This document shows positions 38,173 through 51,158 of a stretch of 64,000 nt of DNA, piece by piece (within the stretch, counting starts at the first letter, position 1; every line of letters starts with the position of its first letter). Origin of the DNA: Auanema rhodensis (lineage: Eukaryota; Nematoda; Chromadorea; Rhabditida; Rhabditidae). The DNA is taken from positions 18,662,001 to 18,726,000 of the forward strand of contig OZ059897.1 of the NCBI GenBank assembly GCA_964057225.1, in the 5' to 3' direction. The notes under the pieces are model-generated. The model was not told the origin of the DNA, ran no database searches, and saw nothing but the letters and a program-made list of their open reading frames with translations. The position numbers were made by a program, and so were the translations under genes.

Positions 38173-40980
38173 GCTTCCAAAAACATTTTGACAAAAATTT
38201 TTTCGAAAAAATTCAAAATAGTTTAGCAAAAAGTAGATGTTTTTAGATTCCATTTTTCAAGGCAAAGACGATGGACAATGTTATTCAACGAAAAAATTAA
38301 TTCTTCAGGGTGAAAATCGAGGATATAAGTGTGAACTTATATCAGTTGATATCTCGGTGCATTTTTAAGCTAGCGCAAATCTGATAACACAGATCGACGC
38401 AGCTTAAAAATCCGCATCGAATGCACTATACTACATCAAGAAACGCTTAATACAAAAATTAGTTATAATCGTTTGAAAAATGATGCATTAGTGTATGTTG
38501 AGTTTCCATGTACACTCAACATTGCTTCCAAAAACATTTTGACAAAAATTTTTTCGAAAAATTTCAAAATAGTTTGGCAAAAAGTAGATGTTTTTAGATT
38601 CCATTTTTCAAGGCAAAGACGATGGACAATGTTATTCAACGAAAAAATTAATTCTTCAGGGTGAAAATCGAGGATATAAGTGTGAACTTATATCAGTTGA
38701 TATCTCGGTGTATTTTTAAGCTAGCGCAAATCTGATAACACAGATCGACGCAGCTTAAAAATCCGCATCGAATGCACTATACTACATCGAGAAACGCTTA
38801 ATACAAAAATTAGTTATAATCGTTTGAAAAATGATGCATTAGTGTATGTTGAGTTTCCATGTACACTCAACATTGCTTCCAAAAACATTTTGACAAAAAT
38901 TTTTTCGAAAAATTTCAAAATAGTTTAGCAAAAAGTAGATGTTTTTAGATTCCATTTTTCAAGGCAAAGACGATGGACAATGTTATTCAACGAAAAAATT
39001 AATTCTTCAGGGTGAAAATCGAGGATATAAGTGTGAACTTATATCAGTTGATATCTCGGTGCATTTTTAAGCTAGCGCAAATCTGATAACACAGATCGAC
39101 GCAGCTTAAAAATCCGCATCGAATGCACTATACTACATCGAGAAACGCTTAATACAAAAATTAGTTATAATCGTTTGAAAAATGATGCATTAGTGTATGT
39201 TGAGTTTCCATGTACACTCAACATTGCTTCCAAAAACATTTTGACAAAAATTTTTTCGAAAAAATTCAAAATAGTTTAGCAAAAAGTAGATGTTTTTAGA
39301 TTCCATTTTTCAAGGCAAAGACGATGGACAATGTTATTCAACGAAAAAATTAATTCTTCAGGGTGAAAATCGAGGATATAAGTGTGAACTTATATCAGTT
39401 GATATCTCGGTGCATTTTTAAGCTAGCGCAAATCTGATAACACAGATCGACGCAGCTTAAAAATCCGCATCGAATGCATTATACTACATCGAGAAACGCT
39501 TAATACAAAAATTAGTTATAATCGTTTGAAAAATGATGCATTAGTGTATGTTGAGTTTCCATGTACACTCAACATTGCTTCCAAAAACATTTTGACAAAA
39601 ATTTTTTCGAAAAATTTCAAAATAGTTTGGCAAAAAGTAGATGTTTTTAGATTCCATTTTTCAAGGCAAAGACGATGGACAATGTTATTCAACGAAAAAA
39701 TTAATTCTTCAGGGTGAAAATCGAGGATATAAGTGTGAACTTATATCAGTTGATATCTCGGTGTATTTTTAAGCTAGCGCAAATCTGATAACACAGATCG
39801 ACGCAGCTTAAAAATCCGCATCGAATGCACTATACTACATCGAGAAACGCTTAATACAAAAATTAGTTATAATCGTTTGAAAAATGATGCATTAGTGTAT
39901 GTTGAGTTTCCATGTACACTCAACATTGCTTCCAAAAACATTTTGACAAAAATTTTTTCGAAAAATTTCAAAATAGTTTAGCAAAAAGTAGATGTTTTTA
40001 GATTCCATTTTTCAAGGCAAAGACGATGGACAATGTTATTCAACGAAAAAATTAATTCTTCAGGGTGAAAATCGAGGATATAAGTGTGAACTTATATCAG
40101 TTGATATCTCGGTGCATTTTTAAGCTAGCGCAAATCTGATAACACAGATCGACGCAGCTTAAAAATCCGCATCGAATGCACTATACTACATCGAGAAACG
40201 CTTAATACAAAAATTAGTTATAATCGTTTGAAAAATGATGCATTAGTGTATGTTGAGTTTCCATGTACACTCAACATTGCTTCCAAAAACATTTTGACAA
40301 AAATTTTTTCGAAAAATTTCAAAATAGTTTAGCAAAAAGTAGATGTTTTTAGATTCCATTTTTCAAGGCAAAGACGATGGACAATGTTATTCAACGAAAA
40401 AATTAATTCTTCAGGGTGAAAATCGAGGATATAAGTGTGAACTTATATCAGTTGATATCTCGGTGTATTTTTAAGCTAGCGCAAATCTGATAACACAGAT
40501 CGACGCAGCTTAAAAATCCGCATCGAATGCACTATACTACATCGAGAAACGCTTAATACAAAAATTAGTTATAATCGTTTGAAAAATGATGCATTAGTGT
40601 ATGTTGAGTTTCCATGTACACTCAACATTGCTTCCAAAAACATTTTGACAAAAATTTTTTCGAAAAATTTCAAAATAGTTTAGCAAAAAGTAGATGTTTT
40701 TAGATTCCATTTTTCAAGACAAAGACGATGGACAATGTTATTCAACGAAAAAATTAATTCTTCAGGGTGAAAATCGAGGATATAAGTGTGAACTTATATC
40801 AGTTGATATCTCGGTGCATTTTTAAGCTAGCGCAAATCTGATAACACAGATCGACGCAGCTTAAAAATCCGCATCGAATGCACTATACTACATCGAGAAA
40901 CGCTTAATACAAAAATTAGTTATAATCGTTTGAAAAATGATGCATTAGTGTATGTTGAGTTTCCATGTACACTCAACATT
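38173..40980 (+). repeat. 8-mer unit F1 (M110-M117), 2808 bp
   Basis: The order is 3+3+2. A trimer (AAAAAATTCAAAA; AGTTTGGCAA with GGTGTATTTT; plain) occurs twice, then GGTGTATTTT and plain monomers without the first member. Private changes are CATCAAGAAAC (near 38435), GAATGCATTATAC (near 39475) and CAAGACAAAG (near 40715). AGTTTGGCAA removes a stop triplet, which is the only reason 63-codon reading frames appear at 38473 and 39526. Confidence 0.93.
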
Positions 40981-43788
40981 GCTTCCAAAAACATTTTGAC
41001 AAAAATTTTTTCGAAAAAATTCAAAATAGTTTAGCAAAAAGTAGATGTTTTTAGATTCCATTTTTCAAGGCAAAGACGATGGACAATGTTATTCAACGAA
41101 AAAATTAATTCTTCAGGGTGAAAATCGAGGATATAAGTGTGAACTTATATCAGTTGATATCTCGGTGCATTTTTAAGCTAGCGCAAATCTGATAACACAG
41201 ATCGACGCAGCTTAAAAATCCGCATCGAATGCACTATACTACATCGAGAAACGCTTAATACAAAAATTAGTTATAATCGTTTGAAAAATGATGCATTAGT
41301 GTATGTTGAGTTTCCATGTACACTCAACATTGCTTCCAAAAACATTTTGACAAAAATTTTTTCGAAAAATTTCAAAATAGTTTGGCAAAAAGTAGATGTT
41401 TTTAGATTCCATTTTTCAAGGCAAAGACGATGGACAATGTTATTCAACGAAAAAATTAATTCTTCAGGGTGAAAATCGAGGATATAAGTGTGAACTTATA
41501 TCAGTTGATATCTCGGTGTATTTTTAAGCTAGCGCAAATCTGATAACACAGATCGACGCAGCTTAAAAATCCGCATCGAATGCACTATACTACATCGAGA
41601 AACGCTTAATACAAAAATTAGTTATAATCGTTTGAAAAATGATGCATTAGTGTATGTTGAGTTTCCATGTACACTCAACATTGCTTCCAAAAACATTTTG
41701 ACAAAAATTTTTTCGAAAAATTTCAAAATAGTTTAGCAAAAAGTAGATGTTTTTAGATTCCATTTTTCAAGGCAAAGACGATGGACAATGTTATTCAACG
41801 AAAAAATTAATTCTTCAGGGTGAAAATCGAGGATATAAGTGTGAACTTATATCAGTTGATATCTCGGTGCATTTTTAAGCTAGCGCAAATCTGATAACAC
41901 AGATCGACGCAGCTTAAAAATCCGCATCGAATGCACTATACTACATCGAGAAACGCGTAATACAAAAATTAGTTATAATCGTTTGAAAAATGATGCATTA
42001 GTGTATGTTGAGTTTCCATGTACACTCAACATTGCTTCCAAAAACATTTTGACAAAAATTTTTTCGAAAAAATTCAAAATAGTTTAGCAAAAAGTAGATG
42101 TTTTTAGATTCCATTTTTCAAGGCAAAGACGATGGACAATGTTATTCAACGAAAAAATTAATTCTTCAGGGTGAAAATCGAGGATATAAGTGTGAACTTA
42201 TATCAGTTGATATCTCGGTGCATTTTTAAGCTAGCGCAAATCTGATAACACAGATCGACGCAGCTTAAAAATCCGCATCGAATGCACTATACTACATCGA
42301 GAAACGCTTAATACAAAAATTAGTTATAATCGTTTGAAAAATGATGCATTAGTGTATGTTGAGTTTCCATGTACACTCAACATTGCTTCCAAAAACATTT
42401 TGACAAAAATTTTTTCGAAAAATTTCAAAATAGTTTGGCAAAAAGTAGATGTTTTTAGATTCCATTTTTCAAGGCAAAGACGATGGACAATGTTATTCAA
42501 CGAAAAAATTAATTCTTCAGGGTGAAAATCGAGGATATAAGTGTGAACTTATATCAGTTGATATCTCGGTGTATTTTTAAGCTAGCGCAAATCTGATAAC
42601 ACAGATCGACGCAGCTTAAAAATCCGCATCGAATGCACTATACTACATCGAGAAACGCTTAATACAAAAATTAGTTATAATCGTTTGAAAAATGATGCAT
42701 TAGTGTATGTTGAGTTTCCATGTACACTCAACATTGCTTCCAAAAACATTTTGACAAAAATTTTTTCGAAAAATTTCAAAATAGTTTAGCAAAAAGTAGA
42801 TGTTTTTAGATTCCATTTTTCAAGGCAAAGACGATGGACAATGTTATTCAACGAAAAAATTAATTCTTCAGGGTGAAAATCGAGGATATAAGTGTGAACT
42901 TATATCAGTTGATATCTCGGTGCATTTTTAAGCTAGCGCAAATCTGATAACACAGATCGACGCAGCTTAAAAATCCGCATCGAATGCACTATACTACATC
43001 GAGAAACGCTTAATACAAAAATTAGTTATAATCGTTTGAAAAATGATGCATTAGTGTATGTTGAGTTTCCATGTACACTCAACATTGCTTCCAAAAACAT
43101 TTTGACAAAAATTTTTTCGAAAAATTTCAAAATAGTTTAGCAAAAAGTAGATGTTTTTAGATTCCATTTTTCAAGGCAAAGACGATGGACAATGTTATTC
43201 AACGAAAAAATTAATTCTTCAGGGTGAAAATCGAGGATATAAGTGTGAACTTATATCAGTTGATATCTCGGTGTATTTTTAAGCTAGCGCAAATCTGATA
43301 ACACAGATCGACGCAGCTTAAAAATCCGCATCGAATGCACTATACTACATCGAGAAACGCTTAATACAAAAATTAGTTATAATCGTTTGAAAAATGATGC
43401 ATTAGTGTATGTTGAGTTTCCATGTACACTCAACATTGCTTCCAAAAACATTTTGACAAAAATTTTTTCGAAAAATTTCAAAATAGTTTAGCAAAAAGTA
43501 GATGTTTTTAGATTCCATTTTTCAAGGCAAAGACGATGGACAAGGTTATTCAACGAAAAAATTAATTCTTCAGGGTGAAAATCGAGGATATAAGTGTGAA
43601 CTTATATCAGTTGATATCTCGGTGCATTTTTAAGCTAGCGCAAATCTGATAACACAGATCGACGCAGCTTAAAAATCCGCATCGAATGCACTATACTACA
43701 TCGAGAAACGCTTAATACAAAAATTAGTTATAGTCGTTTGAAAAATGATGCATTAGTGTATGTTGAGTTTCCATGTACACTCAACATT
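40981..43788 (+). repeat. 8-mer unit F2 (M118-M125), 2808 bp
   Basis: Adjacent copy of F1 with the same 3+3+2 order of marks at exactly 2808 bp. Private changes are AACGCGTAAT (near 41955), ACAAGGTTATT (near 43543) and TATAGTCG (near 43731). So few differences from F1 over 2.8 kb mark it as one of the youngest duplications in the window. Confidence 0.93.
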
Positions 43789-46700
43789 GCTTCCAAAAAC
43801 ATTTTGACAAAAATTTTTTCGAAAAATTTCAAAATAGTTTAGCAAAAAGTAGATGTTTTTAGATTCCATTTTTCAAGGCAAAGACGATGGACAATGTTAT
43901 TCAACGAAAAAATTAATTCTTCAGGGTGAAAATCGAGGATATAAGTGTGAACTTATATCAGTTGATATCTCGGTGCATTTTTAAGCTAGCGCAAATCTGA
44001 TAACACAGATCGACGCAGCTTAAAAATCCGCATCGAATGCACTATACTACATCGAGAAACGCTTAATACAAAAATTAGTTATAATCGTTTGAAAAATGAT
44101 GCATTAGTGTATGTTGAGTTTCCATGTACACTCAACATTGCTTCCAAAAACATTTTGACAAAAATTTTTTCGAAAAATTTCAAAATAGTTTAGCAAAAAG
44201 TAGATGTTTTTAGATTCCATTTTTCAAGGCAAAGACGATGGACAATGTTATTCAACGAAAAAATCATTTCTTCAGGGTGAAAATCGAGGATATAAGTGTG
44301 AACTTATATCAGTTGATATCTCGGTGCATTTTTAAGCTAGCGCAAATCTGATAACACAGATCGACGCAGCTTGAAAATCCGCATCGAATGCACTATACTA
44401 CATTGAGAAATGCTTGATACAAAAATTAGTTATAATCGTTTGAAAAATGATGCATTAGTGTATGTTGAGTTTCCATGTACACTCAACATTGCTTCCAAAA
44501 ACATTTTGACAAAAATTTTTTCGAAAAATTTCAAAATAATTTAGCAAAAAGTAGATGTTTTTAGATTCCATTTTTCAAGGCAAAGACGATGGACAATGTT
44601 ATTCAACGAAAAAATTAATTCTTCAGGGTGAAAATCGAGGATATAAGTGTGAACTTATATCAGTTGATATCTCGGTGCATTTTTAAGCTAGCGCAAATCT
44701 GATAACACAGATCGACGCAACTTAAAAATCCGCATCGAATGCACTATACTACATTGAGAAACGCTTGATACAAAAATTAGTTATGATCGTTTGAAAAATG
44801 ATGCATTAGTGTATGTTGAGTTTCCATGTACACTCAACATTGCTTCCAAAAACATTTTGACAAAAATTTTTTCGAAAAATTTCAAAATAATTTAGCAAAA
44901 AGTAGATGTTTTTAGATTCCATTTTTCAAGGCAAAGACGATGGACAATGTTATTCAACGAAAAAATTAATTCTTCAGGGTGAAAATCGAGGATATAAGTG
45001 TGAACTTATATCAGTTGATATCTCGGTGCATTTTTAAGCTAGCGCAAATCTGATAACACAGATCGACGCAACTTAAAAATCCGCATCGAATGCACTATAC
45101 TACATTGAGAAACGCTTGATACAAAAATTAGTTATGATCGTTTGAAAAATGATGCATTAGTGTATGTTGAGTTTCCATGTACACTCAACATTGCTTCCAA
45201 AAACATTTTGACAAAAATTTTTTCGAAAAATTTCAAAATAATTTAGCAAAAAGTAGATGTTTTTAGATTCCATTTTTCAAGGCAAAGACGATGGACAATG
45301 TTATTCAACGAAAAAATTAATTCTTCAGGGTGAAAATTGAGGATATAAGTGTGAACTTATATCAGTTGATATCTCGGTGCATTTTTAAGCTAGCGCAAAT
45401 CTGATAACACAGATCGACGCAGCTTAAAAATCCGCATCGAATGCACTATACTACATTGAGAAACGCTTGATACAAAAATTAGTTATAATCGTTTGAAAAA
45501 TGATGCATTAGTGTATGTTGAGTTTCCATGTACACTCAACATTGCTTCCAAAAACATTTTGACAAAAATTTTTTCGAAAAATTTCAAAATAATTTAGCAA
45601 AAAGTAGATGTTTTTAGATTCCATTTTTCAAGGCAAAGACGATGGACAATGTTATTCAACGAAAAAATTAATTCTTCAGGGTGAAAATTGAGGATATAAG
45701 TGTGAACTTATATCAGTTGATATCTCGGTGCATTTTTAAGCTAGCGCAAATCTGATAACACAGATCGACGCAGCTTAAAAATCCGCATCGAATGCACTAT
45801 ACTACATTGAGAAACGCTTGATACAAAAATTAGTTATAATCGTTTGAAAAATGATGCATTAGTGTATGTTGAGTTTCCATGTACACTCAACATTGCTTCC
45901 AAAAACATTTTGACAAAAATTTTTTCGAAAAATTTCAAAATAATTTAGCAAAAAGTAGATGTTTTTAGATTCCATTTTTCAAGGCAAAGACGATGGACAA
46001 TGTTATTCAACGAAAAAATTAATTCTTCAGGGTGAAAATCGAGGATATAAGTATGAACTTATATCAGTTGATATCTCGGTGCATTTTTAAGCTAGCGCAA
46101 ATCTGATAACACAGATCGACGCAGCTTAAAAATCCGCATCGAATGCACTATACTACATTGAGAAACGCTTAATACAAAAATTAGTTATAATCGTTTGAAA
46201 AATGATGCATTAGTGTATGTTGAGTTTCCATGTACACTCAACATTGCTTCCAAAAACATTTTGACAAAAATTTTTTCGAAAAATTTCAAAATAATTTAGC
46301 AAAAAGTAGATGTTTTTAGATTCCATTTTTCAAGGCAAAGACGATGGACAATGTTATTCAACGAAAAAATTAATTCTTCAGGGTGAAAATTGAGGATATA
46401 AGTGTGAACTTATATCAGTTGATATCTCGGTGCATTTCTAAGCTAGCGCAAATCTGATAACACAGATCGACGCAGCTTAAAAATCCGCATCGAATGCACT
46501 ATACTACATTGAGAAACGCTTGATACAAAAATTAGTTATAATCGTTTGAAAAATGATGCATTAGTGTATGTTGAGTTTCCATGTACACTCAACATTGCTT
46601 CCAAAAACATTTTGACAAAAATTTTTTCGAAAAATTTCAAAATAATTTAGCAAAAAGTAGATGTTTTTAGATTCCATTTTTCAAGGCAAAGACGATGGAC

Positions 46701-48701
46701 AATGTTATTCAACGAAAAAATTAATTCTTCAGGGTGAAAATCGAGGATATAAGTGTGAACTTATATCAGTTGATATCTCGGTGCATTTTTAAGCTAGCGC
46801 AAATCTGATAACACAGATCGACGCAGCTTAAAAATCCGCATCGAATGCACTATACTACATTGAGAAACGCTTGATACAAAAATTAGTTATGATCGTTTGA
46901 AAAATGATGCATTAGTGTATGTTGAGTTTCCATGTACACTCAACATTGCTTCCAAAAACATTTTGACAAAAATTTTTCGAAAAATTTCAAAATAATTTAG
47001 CAAAAAGTAGATGTTTTTAGATTCCTTTTTTCAAGGCAAAGACGATGGACAATGTTATTCAACGAAAAAATCATTTCTTCAGGGTGAAAATCGAGGATAT
47101 AAGTGTGAACTTATATCAGTTGATATCTCGGTGCATTTTTAAGCTAGCGCAAATCTGATAACACAGATCGACGCAGCTTAAAAATCCGCATCGAATGCAC
47201 TATACTACATTGAGAAACGCTTAATACAAAAATTAGTTATGATCGTTTGAAAAATGATGCATTAGTGTATGTTGAGTTTCCATGTACACTCAACATTGTT
47301 TCCAAAAACATTTTGACAAAAATTTTTTCGAAAAATTTCAAAATAATTTAGCAAAAAGTAGATGTTTTTAGATTCCATTTTTCAAGGCAAAGACGATGGA
47401 CAATGTTATTCAACGAAAAAATTAATTCTTCAGGGTGAAAATCGAGGATATAAGTGTGAACTTATATCAGTTGATATCTCGGTGCATTTTTAAGCTAGCG
47501 CAAATCTGATAACACAGATCGACGCAGCTTAAAAATCCGCATCGAATGCACTATACTACATTGAGAAACGCTTAATACAAAAATTAGTTATGATCGTTTG
47601 AAAAATGATGCATTAGTGTATGTTGAGTTTCCATGTACACTCAACATTGTTTCCAAAAACATTTTGACAAAAATTTTTTCGAAAAATTTCAAAATAATTT
47701 AGCAAAAAGTAGATGTTTTTAGATTCCTTTTTTCAAGGCAAAGACGATGGACAATGTTATTCAACGAAAAAATCATTTCTTCAGGGTGAAAATCGAGGGT
47801 ATAAGTGTGAACTTATATCAGTTGATATCTCGGTGCATTTTTAAGCTAGCGCAAATCTGATAACACAGATCGACGCAGCTTAAAAATCCGCATCGAATGC
47901 ACTATACTACATTGAGAAATGCTTGATACAAAAATTAGTTATAATCGTTTGAAAAATGATGCATTAGTGTATGTTGAGTTTCCATGTACACTCAACATTG
48001 TTTCCAAAAACATTTTGACAAAAATTTTTTCGAAAAATTTCAAAATAATTTAGCAAAAAGTAGATGTTTTTAGATTCCTTTTTTCAAGGCAAAGACGATG
48101 GACAATGTTATTCAACGAAAAAATTATTTCTTCAGGGTGAAAATCGAGGATATAAGTGTGAACTTATATCAGTTGATATCTCGGTGCATTTTTAAGCTAG
48201 CGCAAATCTGATATCACAGATCGACGCAGCTTAAAAATCCGCATCGAATGCACTATACTACATTGAGAAACGCTTAATACAAAAATTAGTTATGATCGTT
48301 TGAAAAATGATGCATTAGTGTATGTTGAGTTTCCATGTACACTCAACATTGTTTCCAAAAACATTTTGACAAAAATTTTTTCGAAAAATTTCAAAATAAT
48401 TTAGCAAAAAGTAGATGTTTTTAGATTCCTTTATTCAAGGCAAAGACGATGGACAATGTTATTCAACGAAAAAATTATTTCTTCAGGGTGAAAATCGAGG
48501 ATATAAGTGTGAACTTATATCAGTTGATATCTCGGTGCATTTTTAAGCTAGCGCAAATCTGATAACACAGATCGACGCAGCTTAAAAATCCGCATCGAAT
48601 GCACTATACTACATTGAGAAACGCTTAATACAAAAATTAGTTATGATCGTTTGAAAAATGATGCATTAGTGTATGTTGAGTTTCCATGTACACTCAACAT
48701 T

Positions 48702-50105
48702 GTTTCCAAAAACATTTTGACAAAAATTTTTTCGAAAAATTTCAAAATAATTTAGCAAAAAGTAGATGTTTTTAGATTCCTTTTTTCAAGGCAAAGACGA
48801 TGGACAATGTTATTCAACGAAAAAATCATTTCTTCAGGGTGAAAATCGAGGATATAAGTGTGAACTTATATCAGTTGATATCTCGGTGCATTTTTAAGCT
48901 AGCGCAAATCTGATAACACAGATCGACGCAGCTTAAAAATCCGCATCGAATGCACTATACTACATTGAGAAATGCTTGATACAAAAATTAGTTATAATCG
49001 TTTGAAAAATGATGCATTAGTGTATGTTGAGTTTCCATGTACACTCAACATTGCTTCCAAAAACATTTTGACAAAAATTTTTTCGAAAAATTTCAAAATA
49101 ATTTAGCAAAAAGTAGATGTTTTTAGATTCCATTTTTCAAGGCAAAGACGATGGACAATGTTATTCAACGAAAAAATTAATTCTTCAGGGTGAAAATCGA
49201 GGATATAAGTGTGAACTTATATCAGTTGATATCTCGGTGCATTTTTAAGCTAGCGCAAATCTGATATCACAGATCGACGCAGCTTAAAAATCCGCATCGA
49301 ATGCACTATACTACATTGAGAAACGCTTAATACAAAAATCAGTTATGATCGTTTGAAAAATGATGCATTAGTGTATGTTGAGTTTCCATGTACACTCAAC
49401 ATTGTTTCCAAAAACATTTTGACAAAAATTTTTTCGAAAAATTTCAAAATAATTTAGCAAAAAGTAGATGTTTTTAGATTCCTTTTTTCAAGGCAAAGAC
49501 GATGGACAATGTTATTCAACGAAAAAATTATTTCTTCAGGGTGAAAATCGAGGATATAAGTGTGAACTTATATCAGTTGATATCTCGGTGCATTTTTAAG
49601 CTAGCGCAAATCTGATATCACAGATCGACGCAGCTTAAAAATCCGCATCGAATGCACTATACTACATTGAGAAACGCTTAATACAAAAATTAGTTATGAT
49701 CGTTTGAAAAATGATGCATTAGTGTATGTTGAGTTTCCATGTACACTCAACATTGTTTCCAAAAACATTTTGACAAAAATTTTTTCGAAAAATTTCAAAA
49801 TAATTTAGCAAAAAGTAGATGTTTTTAGATTCCTTTTTTCAAGGCAAAGACGATGGACAATGTTATTCAACGAAAAAATTATTTCTTCAGGGTGAAAATC
49901 GAGGATATAAGTGTGAACTTATATCAGTTGATATCTCGGTGCATTTTTAAGCTAGCGCAAATCTGATAACACAGATCGACGCAGCTTAAAAATCCGCATC
50001 GAATGCACTATACTACATTGAGAAACGCTTAATACAAAAATTAGTTATGATCGTTTGAAAAATGATGCATTAGTGTATGTTGAGTTTCCATGTACACTCA
50101 ACATT
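48702..50105 (+). repeat. 4-mer unit G (M140-M143), 1404 bp, partly repeated at M144-M146
   Basis: The x-y-z-z order of M140-M143 is followed by x-y-z at 50106-51158, exactly 1404 bp later. The AAATCAGTTATG change of M141 recurs in M145. M146 departs at its 3' part (CTTGAAAATCC, GCTTGAT), which marks a junction with another block. Confidence 0.8.
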
Positions 50106-51158
50106 GTTTCCAAAAACATTTTGACAAAAATTTTTTCGAAAAATTTCAAAATAATTTAGCAAAAAGTAGATGTTTTTAGATTCCTTTTTTCAAGGCAAAG
50201 ACGATGGACAATGTTATTCAACGAAAAAATCATTTCTTCAGGGTGAAAATCGAGGATATAAGTGTGAACTTATATCAGTTGATATCTCGGTGCATTTTTA
50301 AGCTAGCGCAAATCTGATAACACAGATCGACGCAGCTTAAAAATCCGCATCGAATGCACTATACTACATTGAGAAATGCTTGATACAAAAATTAGTTATA
50401 ATCGTTTGAAAAATGATGCATTAGTGTATGTTGAGTTTCCATGTACACTCAACATTGCTTCCAAAAACATTTTGACAAAAATTTTTTCGAAAAATTTCAA
50501 AATAATTTAGCAAAAAGTAGATGTTTTTAGATTCCATTTTTCAAGGCAAAGACGATGGACAATGTTATTCAACGAAAAAATTAATTCTTCAGGGTGAAAA
50601 TCGAGGATATAAGTGTGAACTTATATCAGTTGATATCTCGGTGCATTTTTAAGCTAGCGCAAATCTGATATCACAGATCGACGCAGCTTAAAAATCCGCA
50701 TCGAATGCACTATACTACATTGAGAAACGCTTAATACAAAAATCAGTTATGATCGTTTGAAAAATGATGCATTAGTGTATGTTGAGTTTCCATGTACACT
50801 CAACATTGTTTCCAAAAACATTTTGACAAAAATTTTTTCGAAAAATTTCAAAATAATTTAGCAAAAAGTAGATGTTTTTAGATTCCTTTTTTCAAGGCAA
50901 AGACGATGGACAATGTTATTCAACGAAAAAATTATTTCTTCAGGGTGAAAATCGAGGATATAAGTGTGAACTTATATCAGTTGATATCTCGGTGCATTTT
51001 TAAGCTAGCGCAAATCTGATATCACAGATCGACGCAGCTTGAAAATCCGCATCGAATGCACTATACTACATTGAGAAACGCTTGATACAAAAATTAGTTA
51101 TGATCGTTTGAAAAATGATGCATTAGTGTATGTTGAGTTTCCATGTACACTCAACATT

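Larger units (their letters stand above)
37822..44490 (+). repeat. Zone 5: 8-mer tandem region, M109-M127
   Basis: AATAGTTT and CATCGAG/GCTTAAT/TATAATC monomers dominate. M109 has the first GTTTCC and a TAGCGAAAAG change. M110-M125 form two 8-mers. M127 (44140) switches to zone 6 marks (AAATCATTTC, CTTGAAAATCC, AAATGCTTGAT), so the boundary is sharp within one or two monomers. Confidence 0.88.

Noticed and set aside
38473-42525. Four identical 63-codon reading frames (38473, 39526, 41281, 42334), + strand
   Set aside because: They start at TTG and exist only because AGTTTAGCAA became AGTTTGGCAA in four monomers, removing a stop. The rest of each frame is ordinary satellite sequence, every copy lies in the 8-mer repeats, and there is no codon signal or gene context.
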